Positions 1-13,072 of a DNA stretch of 64,000 nucleotides are shown here, in pieces (within the stretch, counting starts at the first letter, position 1; the number at the start of each line of letters is the position of its first letter). The position numbers and the translations under genes are program-made. The notes below the pieces were generated by a model. That model had not been told where the DNA came from, ran no database searches, and saw only the letters and a program-made list of their open reading frames with translations. Origin of the DNA: Dactylonectria macrodidyma (taxonomy: Eukaryota > Ascomycota > Sordariomycetes > Hypocreales > Nectriaceae); assembly GCA_020744425.1 (NCBI GenBank), contig JAGMUV010000001.1, positions 2,418,001 through 2,482,000 of the forward strand. The letters run 5' to 3'.

Positions 1-239
1 CGATAATGCTTATCAATTCCCGGATGCAGCATGCCTGAAGAATTGATGCACCAGGGACACCGATGATGCTCGCGGCCAACGCACCAGCTGTTCAACGGGA
101 GGCTGCGCTGGCACCGACGACGGGAAGGCCCTTTGCGACATCGGGTTTAGGCCCATCGGGTCCGCCGTGAACATTGCTTGAGCGGCACACTTCCGGATTC
201 TGTCTTGAGATTCCATTCTTATTCCCGTTCTCTTTCCCT

Positions 240-870
240 GGGCTGAGACCATGGTGCTGAAACTCTGTACTGCCCAAGCATTGCTCGATCGCAATCCGCT
301 GGCACCTTTCGCGCATCTTTCGCATGTGGTCCTCATCAAGCGAGCTCTGGTTAGGAATCACAACGTCCGCCATAGCAGCTGTTACTTGAGCTAGCTCAGC
401 GATAGATTGGCACTCGCCTCTCCAACAGGCACTAATAACTGCATCGATAGGATCATTCGCACGCAGTGGTGGTAATTCACTCCGCTCAAAGCGTGCAATA
501 GCTTCTCCGTAGTTTCGGTCCTCGTACGGCTCATGCCCACGCCTCATGGTGTAGAGAAGAGATCCGACAGCAAATTGCTCTGTCCTAGGTCAGCTGGCTC
601 CATAGGGAGCCATTCCGCCGCCTGCCTTTCTGTCGAGCTTGCGGCACCAGGGATGTCCCGCTTCTGCCCCTCCCCCCCACCGCCCCCGGCCTTCCACGGC
701 TGAGCTAATCTCCGCCGCCCACATCATGACCGTGCTCTTTGCTTCCGTCTTGGAGACATGTATGAAGTTGTCCCGGCTGTCGCGTACTAGGGCACTCGAG
801 ATTGGCAGGTGAGTTCTATAGAACCAAGGTACATTAATAGGGTTTGGTGGAGATTGAGAGAGAAAGTGTG
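240..870 (-). pseudogene. Fungal protein-kinase-like relic (C-lobe)
   Basis: The minus strand reads like the C-lobe of a small fungal kinase-like family. Near 830-720 there is a stretch containing LVRDSRDNFIHVS and MMWAAEIS. It is followed by a G-rich stretch with no recognisable HRD catalytic loop or DFG, then an in-frame stop near 588, and then TEQFAVGSLLYTMRRGHEPY with a helical tail containing DAVISACWRGE that is clearly kinase-like. The reading frame has to be patched between the two blocks, the catalytic core is missing, and no start is visible. I therefore call a decayed copy, not an active kinase. A multi-exon gene with unusual splicing is the alternative. Confidence 0.5.
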
Positions 871-940
871 ACCCAGAGAGCCTCCTTTATAGGCTTAATG
901 CCGTGGGGAGCGACGCTTGGGGGAGGATGTACAGAGTAGG

Positions 941-1430
941 CTATGTCGTACATAGACGACAGTTTACCAGCATTTGGTCCATTTGACCCTCATGGAAAAG
1001 AGCCGTGATGTAATCGTGATTGCAACATTGACGACTAGACCGGTCGGTCAGGTGTAGGCACAATCTAGGGAGCGCAACGGTCAGGCGCCGCAACTGGTGT
1101 CGACTCTGCTGGCACTTCCTACAGTAACCCAGACAGCAAGTCAAGTCAACAAATTCTTCTAGACATTGCGCCGCTGGAAGCCATCCAGCCGTTGCCCTCC
1201 CATTGTCCTTGCGTAGCTGCGTCCAACAAACAAACCCATTAAAATCCTCCTGCAGCTCCCATATAGTAGGAATGCCCTCGAACTCCGCATAGCGGAGCGC
1301 GAGGTTCATGTTCTTTGCAATACACATGTAGTTGTCAAGAAGCCTCGTCGTTGCTGAGTAAATCTCTTCTGATTGCGAGCCATGGTCGAAGAGCCGCGTG
1401 TCTGCTGTTGCTTTGACTGTTGAGAGTTTG
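941..1430 (-). pseudogene. Unrecognised open exon or gene fragment
   Basis: An open frame of about 160 codons runs on the minus strand from just after a stop near 1433 to a stop at 941. It contains a segment around the internal Met at 1327 with amphipathic helices (TRLLDNYMCIAKN, LRYAEFEG). The frame opens next to a CTAAG that could be a splice acceptor, so it may be an internal exon, but no convincing upstream exon fits before the neighbouring AGK-like gene ends at 1480. I do not recognise the family. It could be an N-terminal part of the same decayed gene as the kinase relic downstream on this strand. Confidence 0.25.
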
Positions 1431-1479
1431 GCTTAGACTTCATAGAGCATGGCGAAGTCGAGACTTGAAGTTAATTCGT

Positions 1480-3195
<1,716 letters not shown>

Positions 3196-4011
3196 GATTA
3201 CGGGGGCTGCTTCAACCCAATTAACTCGTCGGTGGTCGGAAGAGGTTGATGAAATTCGATGGCAGTGAAGAAGGTGGGGGCCTGCGCCGCGATCGGGGTC
3301 AATGTCCAGTCACCCAATCCAGCACGTGATTAAGCACGTGCCACAGCGCAAGCCCTAGGGTTCATAGGGAGCTCAATTTCGCGTTCACTGAGAGCATGTG
3401 GAAGGTATCAAGTCGGAGCAGGGAGTAAACACTCAGATAGCACGACAATGCCCAGATTCTCAGGATTTCGATTGCTTTGCTATCAGAACGAGTTGAGAGG
3501 GAAGTTGATTGATGTACATTACCTAGTAGGTATGACGAAAGTATTGCAAGGCCATTCTCTGCCCCAGGCACCATCGTACCTGTTGGTGTGGATCCGACCG
3601 TCCATCCCTGGTTTATCCACCGTCCCGATTTACACCTAATTTGTAAGGCAACAGCCGACCTCGCGGATCACAAAGCCGACAGCGGCCGTCTCCCCTTTTC
3701 TAGCTAGTCAGATCAATCATCAGACACAATTCCTATGCTTCCTGCCGCGGCTAGCTTTCAATCGTAACCACCCAGCCACCCCAGAAAATGCAGGGATGGC
3801 TCTCCACGCCACTAATTCCCAACGCCATAGCACGCACCAGCCAACCCTTGGCAACAATACCACAACTGTAGTCCGACAACTGCTCTTTTGCATTACTGTA
3901 TACCATTTTTATTTCACTTTATTTTCATTCCAATACGCGATTATCCGACCGAGACGCTGCCCATGCCATCAGGGCCCGACTAGAGCCACTCAGGCGAACC
4001 GGTCTTAGCAT
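3196..4011. other. Intergenic region upstream of the AGK-like gene
   Basis: About 0.8 kb between the start of the AGK-like gene (reading left) and a kinase relic (reading right). It should hold the AGK promoter. I see only short unsupported open frames, and the sequence is mixed in composition with no repeat or motif that stands out. Confidence 0.5.
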
Positions 4012-4618
4012 CGTATACTACACAGATAAGGGCAACACTGAATCTGTTCTAAAGGCTGCAGGGTTTTAGCTTGACAGTGAAATGTATAATCACACGGCCT
4101 TTGGTGAGGGTACAAGCTACCAGTTTAAGGGTGAGGCTGCTGTCTATGAAGTCCTCAGCTCACACCCGCACATCCTTACGCCCATGGGCATTGAATTGAT
4201 GCCAGACAGCGAGGAGGCATGGGCATTGCGCCTTCAGAAAGCTCTGTGATTTTGTTACGTCCAGTCTCAAAGATACATATCCTGAACTCCTCTTTACATA
4301 CGAGCCCTGTTATTGGGCACCGGAGACGAGCAAGGAGGCTCCTGCTATAAGCACGCATGCAATGGAGCTATTCACGCTTAGCACTGCAATATACGAGATT
4401 ACAGAACAGGCCATTCTTTATGGTGCTATTAGGTTCAAGGAACTTCAGCAAAAACTTTCAGACGGGGAGTATCCTCACATCGCAGAGAGTAACCCTGTCC
4501 AAGGAGTCATCTAGAAGCTATAGCATTTTGAGTACGACTCTGCACAAGAGGCTGCGGATGCTTTGAAAATGGCTCTTGTCGTTTACAGACGGGTTCCTCT
4601 TTCACGACTCTGTATCTA
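4012..4618 (+). pseudogene. Fungal protein-kinase-like relic with stop, frameshift and lost catalytic loop
   Basis: Plus-strand translation shows an N-lobe: the beta3-like SVLKAAGF followed directly by an in-frame TAG, then EAAVYEVLSSHPHILTPMGI, which matches the alpha-C and beta4 region. It is broken by a TGA at 4247. A shift of frame then gives KLCDFVTSSLKDTYPE, and the chain jumps straight to a C-lobe segment (CYWAPE, HAMELFTLSTAIYEI, GEYPHIAE). The HRD and DFG segments are absent. Further stops follow before 4618. The relic converges on the 3' end of the TOP2-like gene and ends at the same bases. This is a clear pseudogene of a kinase copy different from the one at 240-870. Confidence 0.65.
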
Positions 4619-7600
4619 ATGCTTTCGACACCCGTCCATCAAATTGTCGTTTGTGTGGGCTCTAGGATCCAGTTCCAGGTTTCCCCCGGCAGTGAATTGG
4701 TCCAAGTCCCTGCACCACAAATCCTTTTCACTAAGCACATCCAGGGCATTATGCTCCTTGATCTTTCTCCTAATTTCCTCATTCAACTTGTCAAGGCGCT
4801 CTTGCGTTAATGACGAAATCGGCATCTAGACGTAGTCAGATTTTATCAACTCCATGTAGAATCGATCCAGACATACCGAGAGGAGATAATCGTAGTCCTG
4901 AGAACCTTCACCCTCACCATTATTGTCAGAGGCGTGCGAGCCCTCGTCATTCGATCCGAACTTCTCGCCGGCCTTTACCTTCGAGAACGCCTCGTACTTC
5001 TTCTCCCGCAGCTCATTGACAAGGCTCTGTCTCTTCTTCTTTGCGACAACAAGCGCGCCATCAATGATTTCTTGAATAAACCGTGCTTGGTTTTGAAGCT
5101 TTCTGTATTCGGTGTGAAATACACCGAGCCAATAGCTCTGTCAATACGTTAGCGCCACTCCATGTAGGAGGTCGAGGTTAGTTCGTGGAAAACGTTACCT
5201 TGCGCTTCGAATACATCTCCAAACGGAAGTGATAGAATTCTTCCAGGATATCCTCGACTCTCTTATACTTCCGGATCTGGCCATGAGCATCGAACGCAAC
5301 GAGGTTTGTCATCGACACTCTCTTGTTCAACTCCAAAAGCTCGCGCAGACTCTCGGCAGTTGGGTTCTTCACGTGCTTCTCATCCAGTCGGATCTCAAAA
5401 CGAACAGTGTTGTGGTCGTTGAACTCCTTGTAGTCCTTGATGAAGGCCGGTCCTTTGGTGCCGCCGATGATTTCCTCCAGTCTCGCCTTGTAGTCATCCG
5501 TCCATGTGCGAATTGGCAACTCAGTAACAACAACCTCATGCGGAGTGCTCTCATTCCACTTGATGGTTCCCCTGGAGGTATATCTGTCTGGCCCAGCGGG
5601 TTCCATGATACCTTTCCAGCCGCGAAACCAAGGCTGCATTGGCTGGAACTCGGTTTCGACTCTGTTGCAATCATCTGGATACGGGCGGCCCATTCGCCTT
5701 CTCAAATTGTCAACAAGCTCCATGGGGTTGTAGTTGGGGATAGATGTGCCCCATCCAGTTCCAATACCATCGGCACCGTTGACAAGGATCATCGGAATGA
5801 CTGGAGCAAACGTCTTTGGCTCAATCTCACATCCTTCATCATATTGCGGCTCCAGTATTGGCTCGTCAAGTACAGAGAACACTTTCCTAGCAAAAACAGA
5901 TAGCCGGGTATGAAGGTATCGGGAATTAGCGGCATCTGAACCGCCTGCAAGTCGAGACCCGAAATTGCCACTTGGTTCTAGGCAATTCACGTTATTTGAT
6001 CCAACAAAAGTTTGACCTAGTCCGATGATGGTTTGCTGGACGGAAACACCGCCCTCGCTGTCGTCGTAGCTAGTCTGTTCCGTAACGTAGCCAGCTAGTT
6101 TGTTGACTTTTTGATCTTTGGTCAGATTTTGCTTAAAGCAAGCATATAGAACCTTGCGTTGCCCAGGCTTGAGTCCGTCTACCACAGATGGAATACATCG
6201 TAGGTTGTTTGCCACCCCGAACTGAATGAGTTCCTTGTTGACGAAGCTATCATACGTGATTGACCGAGTGGTATAGTCAAGGGAGGTGCCAGGAACAAAA
6301 TCCCCCAACCATATTTTTCTTACATCAGCCTTCTTCTTTGAAAAGGCAAGATCAAACAGGTATTTTGCTTCCTCTGGTTGCACAGTGGAGAATTCCTTCA
6401 GGTGCTGATCCAGGTTGCTAAAATAAACCCGGGCATCCCCGTTTGAGCTTGTTCCTAGCCCTTTCCGGTATTTTACCTGCCAGAGTGACATCTCAGTTGT
6501 ATGTGCTTTCTTCCATTCATCGTATTGGGCAAGATTGAAGAAGCTCTTCAGAACTCGAGGCTTCTGCTGATTTGAACCTTGCCATACCTGAACCACCGGT
6601 GTGACAAAGTCAAGAAGAAACCCAGGGATCTGAAGCAAGGAGGGAAATCGATCTTGGAGAAAGCTGATCAAAAGTCCCTTGAAATGGCTACCATCGTGAT
6701 CACGATCTGCCATAATCATGAGATGCCCATAGCGAAGGCCCCTCGTATCAGTGTAGCTTCTCTTATCCATCAAGCCAAGGAACCGCTTAAGATCTTGAAT
6801 CTCCTGGTTCCTCGTGATCTCGCTGTTTAATGCAGCCCGAACGTTGAGCATTTTCTCTTGCAGAGAGAAGACACCAATTCGATCGGGGTCTAATGCTGCA
6901 CGTCCAGAAATAGCAAGACCCTTTGCTGAATCGCCCTGTGTAACAATCAAGGAGCACTCATGACTGCGCTTTGTGCCAGCCAAATGAGCGTCAACGAGCC
7001 TATCATGACCAATTCGTGATGGCTTTTTGGCCTTCCTCTCAAGGACATCCGGAAAGTTCCTAAACACATCGGACGCCGCAATCTTGTTCAGGAAGTCATC
7101 GGTCAGAAGACATGTACTTCCAAATTGGCTTGACTTTGTTACCAACTGCTCCTTGGTTGGAGACGTAAAAGCGGGATTGTTGATGACGCAGTTGACGAAA
7201 ATGAAGATGTGGTTCCGAATGTGTTTCTTTCTCAGGGCATGGCCCTTTCTCGTCGCATTCAAAGCGGTCAGGAGACTCTCCGTGACTTGATCCGCGATGT
7301 AATTGATGTGAGTTCCACCGTCCATGGTAGCAATTGAGTTAACGAATGAGACGTGCTGGAAGGAACCGTCCGAGACGGCATATGCAACGTCCCAATTGGG
7401 ATGGGCGCTCTTGTCGTCGAGGATAACAGTACACGACTCCCGGGAGCCTCTGTGGGCGCGCTGCTTTTCGCCCTTAGTCTTGATGTACATCTCACAGTAG
7501 CGCTTGAAATCCAGGTCGATGTGTCTGCCGTTGAGAAAGACTTTGATGCCGTCAACCGTTGCAGCCAGATCATAGACTCTGCGGTAGAAAAGACATTCCA

Positions 7601-8473
7601 AGTCATCGTCAATTCCAGTGGGCATATTAAACTTGGCAAAGTCCGGCTTGAATGTGATTCTGGTAAAGTTGGAAGTCTTGCTGTTGGAGATCTGGGGCTT
7701 CCCCATGTTGGTCATGTTGTCAGCCCAGGTTTGTCGGTACCTCTTCCCGTTGTCATAGTCCTGGATCTCAACCGTGAACTTAGTGCTGAATACATTGCAA
7801 ATTCTGATACCGCAGCCATTGCGGCCGCCAGTCGTCTTTTCTTCGTCGTCATCGTACTTGAATCCAGTCAGAGGGTGACCGAAGATGATCTGAGGAACAC
7901 ATATTGCCTCTTTCTGTGACGGCTTTAGCAAACGCGCACGCTAGTGCATCGAAAAAAACTCACGCTGTGCATCACAACAGGAATTACGTGGCCGTCATTC
8001 TCAACACTGATTTCGCCTGTTGCTCGATCAACAGTAACTTTGAGGTAGGTCATTGCGTGATCCTTGTCGTCGGCCTGCTTGTTGGCGGCAGCATTGAGCA
8101 AGACCTCGTCAAATATCTTACACAGACCGGGAACATATGTTGTCTTGCGGCGAACCATCTCCTTTGTGTCTTTGTCGACAACCCACATGTCCGACTCAGT
8201 CCTCACAACTGAGCCGACGTAGGTGTCAGGACGTCTCAAGATGAAGTCCAGTTGCTTAGAGGCCTGACACTTCTCATCAACCGACTCATTGACCGTGGCT
8301 TTCTGCCTAAAAGTTAATGTCATGCTCGAGTGCGAAGGAACATGTGGGATGTGAGAAAGAGCGGCGGTCAAGATGATTGAACGATTTTGGCGTACCTCTG
8401 GAGAGGACACATGGGGATGATCTTCATCACCGAAGCTGTCGCGATCCAAGGGATATGTTGCGTCTCGTTCCAT
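4616..8473 (-). CDS. C-terminally truncated, catalytically divergent DNA topoisomerase II paralog
   Basis: Five exons (8396-8473, 7964-8302, 5199-7913, 4877-5137, 4616-4825) join in phase to about 1200 residues. The start used is the first in-frame ATG (8473); the true 5' end is uncertain. The order is GHKL ATPase (about 40-400), TOPRIM (455-570), then the breakage-reunion core with Arg-Tyr near residue 805, ending soon after SEKDLWCRDLD. The charged C-terminal domain of fungal TOP2 is missing. TOP2 normally passes duplexes through a double-strand break using ATP. Conserved signatures are altered here: NAADNK is NAAANK, DGxGIP is DGHVIP, GRNGYGAK is GRNGCGIR, QTK is PTK, EGDSAK is QGDSAK, PLRGK is SLQEK, and YHHGE is replaced by YDDSEGG. 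The DxDxD metal motif and the tyrosine remain. Intact exons and splice sites argue against a simple pseudogene. Function is unknown and activity is doubtful. Confidence 0.9.
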
Positions 8474-9428
8474 ATTCGACACTTCATAAGCATCAACTAT
8501 CTAAGAGATATTGACAACACTCGCAAGTGGTACCAGGTACGAAGTTGGTCAAGCTGACAGCGGGGCGTGAATGCGGAATCAGGCTGCAGAAAGAGGTAGG
8601 GAAAGATCAAAATTGATTTGAGACAGCTACTTGCGATTGCGATCAAATCGATCAGCTAAATAAAGTAGGGCTAGGTTTTTTCACAAGATGCTTTTAAGTA
8701 GGAATACCTCTACTGCTCAAACTGATAATTCACGGTGTTGTGAGTAGAGTGTGTGTTGCATGGTGGCTGCCTAGGTCATTCAGGCTACCACAGTATAAAT
8801 GAACCATGGATTAAACGCAAGGAAAGGCAAACGCTAGAAATATGTAAAACCAGCACACTTTCAAGTATGAAAAGTACAAATTCATCACTGTGTTTACCGA
8901 GAAGGCTATAGATACGATAAATGCCAGTTACTCTAATACCGAATGGTGTAGGTGCCGGTGTAGGGTAAGGGTGTGGTGAACATGGAGACACCACTTTCAT
9001 TGCGAATCTTGACTTTCCGCGGATTTAGGGTGCTCGGTCAACGTTAATTATCCGACGTGCCCAGGGCAAGCAGGATAGAAGGATTTCATGCCGATAACCA
9101 ACCCCCCACTGGCCAGGGGTAATGCAAAGTTTAGGCGGCCAAAATGCAGGCCAGGGAAGCGAATGGAGTCAACCACAGCTACCCATGCAAATAACCACGC
9201 GATCGGCACCCAGGTGCAGTGATCACTGCAAACGTAAATAAGCACAGACATGAAATGAACATCAAGTTAAAAAAGAGCCAGAGTATATGATAACTTGAAG
9301 TGTAAGTGAACATTAGACATAACAGGGTCGTCAAGTAACTAGTCTATACGACAACTTGTATAGTCAATAGTTAGCTCTGATAATTAGCGACATTCCGGTA
9401 ATTGCTATCGTACAATCAATGTCTTTGC
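8474..9428. other. Intergenic region, TOP2-like promoter side
   Basis: About 0.95 kb between the start of the TOP2-like gene and the end of the rhodopsin-domain gene. It becomes AT-rich around 9240-9420. I find no supportable gene. The short open frames here have no recognisable features. Confidence 0.5.
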
Positions 9429-10929
9429 CTAGGCAAAACTGCTATATCCTGGATTCGATCTCGCATTTCCTCCACCGCCATTACCATGATGCATCTGCAC
9501 CGTCGTGCTGACGGTGATGCCGTTCTTGTCCTGCCTCTGACTCCCTGCTGCAGAAGCGAGTGACCCAGCCATCTCCTTGACCAGCTCGTCTTCCGAGTCA
9601 TTTCGCCCAGTCTGCGTGCCTCCAACAATATTTGTTGTGATGCGGCTCTGGCCCGTTCGCCGACTGCGGTTGTGACCGGCCGAGGAAAGCTCGTAGCGTC
9701 CGTAGTTGGAGCCGGTTCCGACGGATGAGGAGTTTCCTAAAAAGACGCTTCGGAGAGCTGTAGAATGACATGTCAGTACTCGATGGAAACGGAGGAAGAA
9801 GCGGATGGACGCACGTGGGAGGCATGTGGCGATGATGGAGACGGCGGTTTCGACCATGGAAACGGTGCAGGTCAACATGGTCTCGTTTCGCTTCGAATAG
9901 TAGGCTCGAATGACTGTACTAGTCAGCGCACGTTATTTTAAGAAGCCGGGAATGGGGATACATACTGCTCGCAATAACAACGAAGAATCCAAGCGCAAAG
10001 ATGGCCATGACGCCAAGCTTCTGCTTCATTTTCATCTGGAGCTTGAGAACCATCGAGATGGGGAGACTGATGACTATTAAATGGTCAGCTGGGTCGTTTT
10101 TGACGCAACACTCTCAATCGTCACGTACTGATGACATCGCTAATGATGTTCACTGCAGACACATTAGTTTGGCTGAATAGACGTGGCTTATCAGGACGAG
10201 GCCTTCTTACTGAGGATGGTCATCCAGTAGTTGACAGTCGAGTTGTACGCGGAACACTGATCTGCAAAATCGTCAGCCTCTTTGGATGCTAGTATCTGAT
10301 CGTTGGTGGTAGCTGTACTCACAGTCTGGGTCTAGCGACCATCTCTTATCGTACGGATAGCACTGGAAGAGGATGTTGAAGAAGATGGCCGTGAATGTGG
10401 CAGCCAAGAGTCCCAGGGTGACGTTGTAAATCGTCTGTAGCTTGGATCCTGGGGCAGCGAGCTTCTTGTAGAACAAGACAAGGGCAACTTTGATAGCCCA
10501 CAGCGACGCCACGTAGAGGACCGATCCGGGCACGATCATCTTGGACTCGCTGTTAGCAAAAGCCTCGTGTTTGGGACCATCGCCAAATCCGACTCACCTG
10601 CATAATGTGAATAAAGTCCTGTCGACTGGCGTTGCCCATCTCAGCCATGCCAAGATTCCACATGTATTGCTGGATGATGAGGTCCCCGACGAGACAACAT
10701 GTTGCCAAGATAATGAAGCAATCCTCAAGGCCCAGAGACCCGAACTTTCGCAGGCGGATCCACAGACGCGCAACAAGAAAAATGAAGGCGGCGACGGTAC
10801 AGATGTACCAGGACACCTAAAGAAAAAGAGTCAGTTGTCTGCGATGCCCTACGTGGCCCCACGATGGTCACTTTCCAAATGCAACGCAAGGGAACTTGCA
10901 CATACCACTTGACCGAGACCCTCTGCCAT
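9429..10929 (-). CDS. Fungal rhodopsin-domain integral membrane protein
   Basis: Eight exons can be joined in phase: 10906-10929, 10598-10816, 10323-10545, 10211-10261, 10129-10152, 9966-10073, 9815-9913 and 9429-9757. The ATG at 10929 gives MAEGLGQV before the first membrane helix. The product has about seven hydrophobic segments, with landmark sequences VARLWIRLRKFG, LGLEDCFIILA, WAIKVALVLFYKKL, CYPYDKRWSLDPD, NYWMTIL and SIIATCLP, typical of the fungal rhodopsin-like family (formerly SAT4/Pth11-like integral membrane proteins). A polar Ser/Gly/Asn-rich C-terminal tail of about 110 residues would face the cytoplasm. Family members include receptor-like proteins, but ligand and partner cannot be read from sequence, and there is no N-terminal CFEM domain. 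Several very short exons make the model less certain in the middle. Confidence 0.82.
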
Positions 10930-13072
10930 TGCGATTCATGTGGTGCTACAGCTGCCGTCGGTGCAACATGGAGAAGGAGGTGGCCCTACCTGGGTCTTAT
11001 TGCTTGATCGGCACCCGAGAAGCTGGTTTCTGTCTTCATCAGCCCCACTGAGCATTGCTTTGCCCTACGGGCGTGCGTACGTACGAGGAAGAGGGAAGGG
11101 CAGGGGTTCGAGGAAAACCTTACAAGAAACTCGATAGCAGTATGCATGTGTTCACTTAGCTTGCTACGCACACAAGGCCAGGGGATGAACCGTGGTAGGA
11201 AAAGGGAACTAGCAAGCACTGCGATAACTAGTACGAAGTACGTGATACTGCTTCCGAGGTACAGTCCACCACACATGCTGTAGTAGGCACCACCTGCAGG
11301 AACACACCACGTTCCTCCGGCACATACGGGTTCCAGTGCTACGGAACAGGTGAGCCAGGATGTCACTGGGCAAGGTTATCTGCAGACTGCGTGTGCTCAC
11401 GCCTGCGTCCGGGGAATATCGCATGTCGGCCACCGCTGTGCCGAGCGAACAAGGCCTGTTGCTCGCGTGGAAGCGTAGCACTGAGACGGGGTAACACGCC
11501 TGCTCCCCCTACTTCGTATGCTTGCTCCTCATGTTATCCCTGCCAAGATCCTCTCTTCCATCTAGACTTAGACTGGCGAGGCACGCCGCTTCATTGCCGG
11601 TTATCTCTCCGGGAGGTATGAGGCTTCGGTCCGTCCCTGTCCGTTCCAGTCCGCTTCAGTCCGCTCCGTCCCTAAGTGGCAACTGTAGGCAACAGCTTTG
11701 AGCCAGTCTAGAGCGGCTCAGCCCTGGCGCGGAGAATAAAAAATAAAAAAATCCCATTGAGCGGGATGTCCTTTGGCATATCATCCGACTTTTCCGGTAG
11801 TGTAGACATAGGCCATTAGCGGACACACTATCAATCTAGGATGCGCAAGCTATTCGTAGCGCGTGAACTGTTACCAGGGGGGTCGTTAGGCGAGTTTCCA
11901 GAAAACGGGTTTTTTGGCCCCTGTCAGGAGAAGAGCCGGTCCACTACAAGCCCCGATACTGGAGCCTCTAGTTGAGATTCATTGTCACAGCTCCATAATA
12001 ATGGTCCCGCCACAATCGTCCAAGAACTTGTGTCTCTTGATGGGGCGGTGGGTTGATGAAGAAGAGAAGAAGAAGAAGGAAGAAATGAGATGTAGGATAG
12101 TGGGCGGGCTCTCCTATCATTATGCTTCTCATCAAGTCTATGGTGGAATCTGAGTGTACTTACGTACATGCCTTTCATGGAGATGACGGGAATGGCGTCT
12201 TTAGACTTGACTATTTCGTAGGAACAAGTTAGTCTAATCTTTCAAACGCGCGGGAGCCTCAGTCCGTCGGTTGCCCCTCCCGCCCCTCCCACCCTGGGCT
12301 GATGCTAATTAACGCAGAGCAGCGTCGGTCTCTACAAGTAGCGGGCGGACGTTGGTGGTTAACTTGGATCGTGAGCTCGGAAACGGGAGAGCCGCGTAGT
12401 GTCAACCCGAAAGGAAAAAGTTGCCTGAACTTCCCCCGTGTCCTAATCTCTTCGGTGGATGCCGCTCCCGTCTCTATCAGTCTATGGTCTATGCTGTTGG
12501 ACTGCCAACTTCACTAACATGCTTCTGTCGCAGCCGATATGGAGCTCGAGGCACGCGGAAAGGGAATAGCGAAGCTCTATATAGCACATCATCCGGTCGG
12601 CACCGAAGCGACGCCCGAATGGAGCCATCCAAAGGGACCGACCCAAGGACCAATACTGAGATGCCCTGACGACAGCATCAAGCCAGGGGAGCCCTTGGAG
12701 TTTTGTGGCTCCTCTCCACTTTGAAGAGCCGCAGTTCCTCCGGTTTGCGTCTTGGATCACCGCTACGCCGCAGGTCGGTCCCTCCTTTGTCATTCTAGCA
12801 TAAGATGTTCAGAGAGACTACCACCTCTGGGCATGTATAGCGGCCTCCAGGTAATTTAAAGGAACTTACGTATGGTAATTTCCTGATCGAGGCCGGGTTG
12901 GCTCTCTGGATGCATATGTAGCCCCATGTCGCTGCAGACAAACGTGCCTCCTCGGTGTGTCGCTGTGTTCGCTGTGTCTTGTCGTTGGTCGATCTTCACC
13001 TTCTTTTGCAACTCCGTCGTTACCGCCAGTGTGTTAGGATTGTCTTAGAATCGTCTTAGGATTCAAGCCACA
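10930..13072. other. 2.1 kb intergenic region
   Basis: Lies between two divergently read genes, the rhodopsin-domain protein (minus) and the carboxylesterase (plus), so it should hold both promoters. Near 11630-11675 there is a short imperfect run of CCGTCC and CAGTCCGC units. A poly-A-rich patch lies at 11737-11752. Short open frames on both strands lack recognisable features. No gene is supported. Confidence 0.5.
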
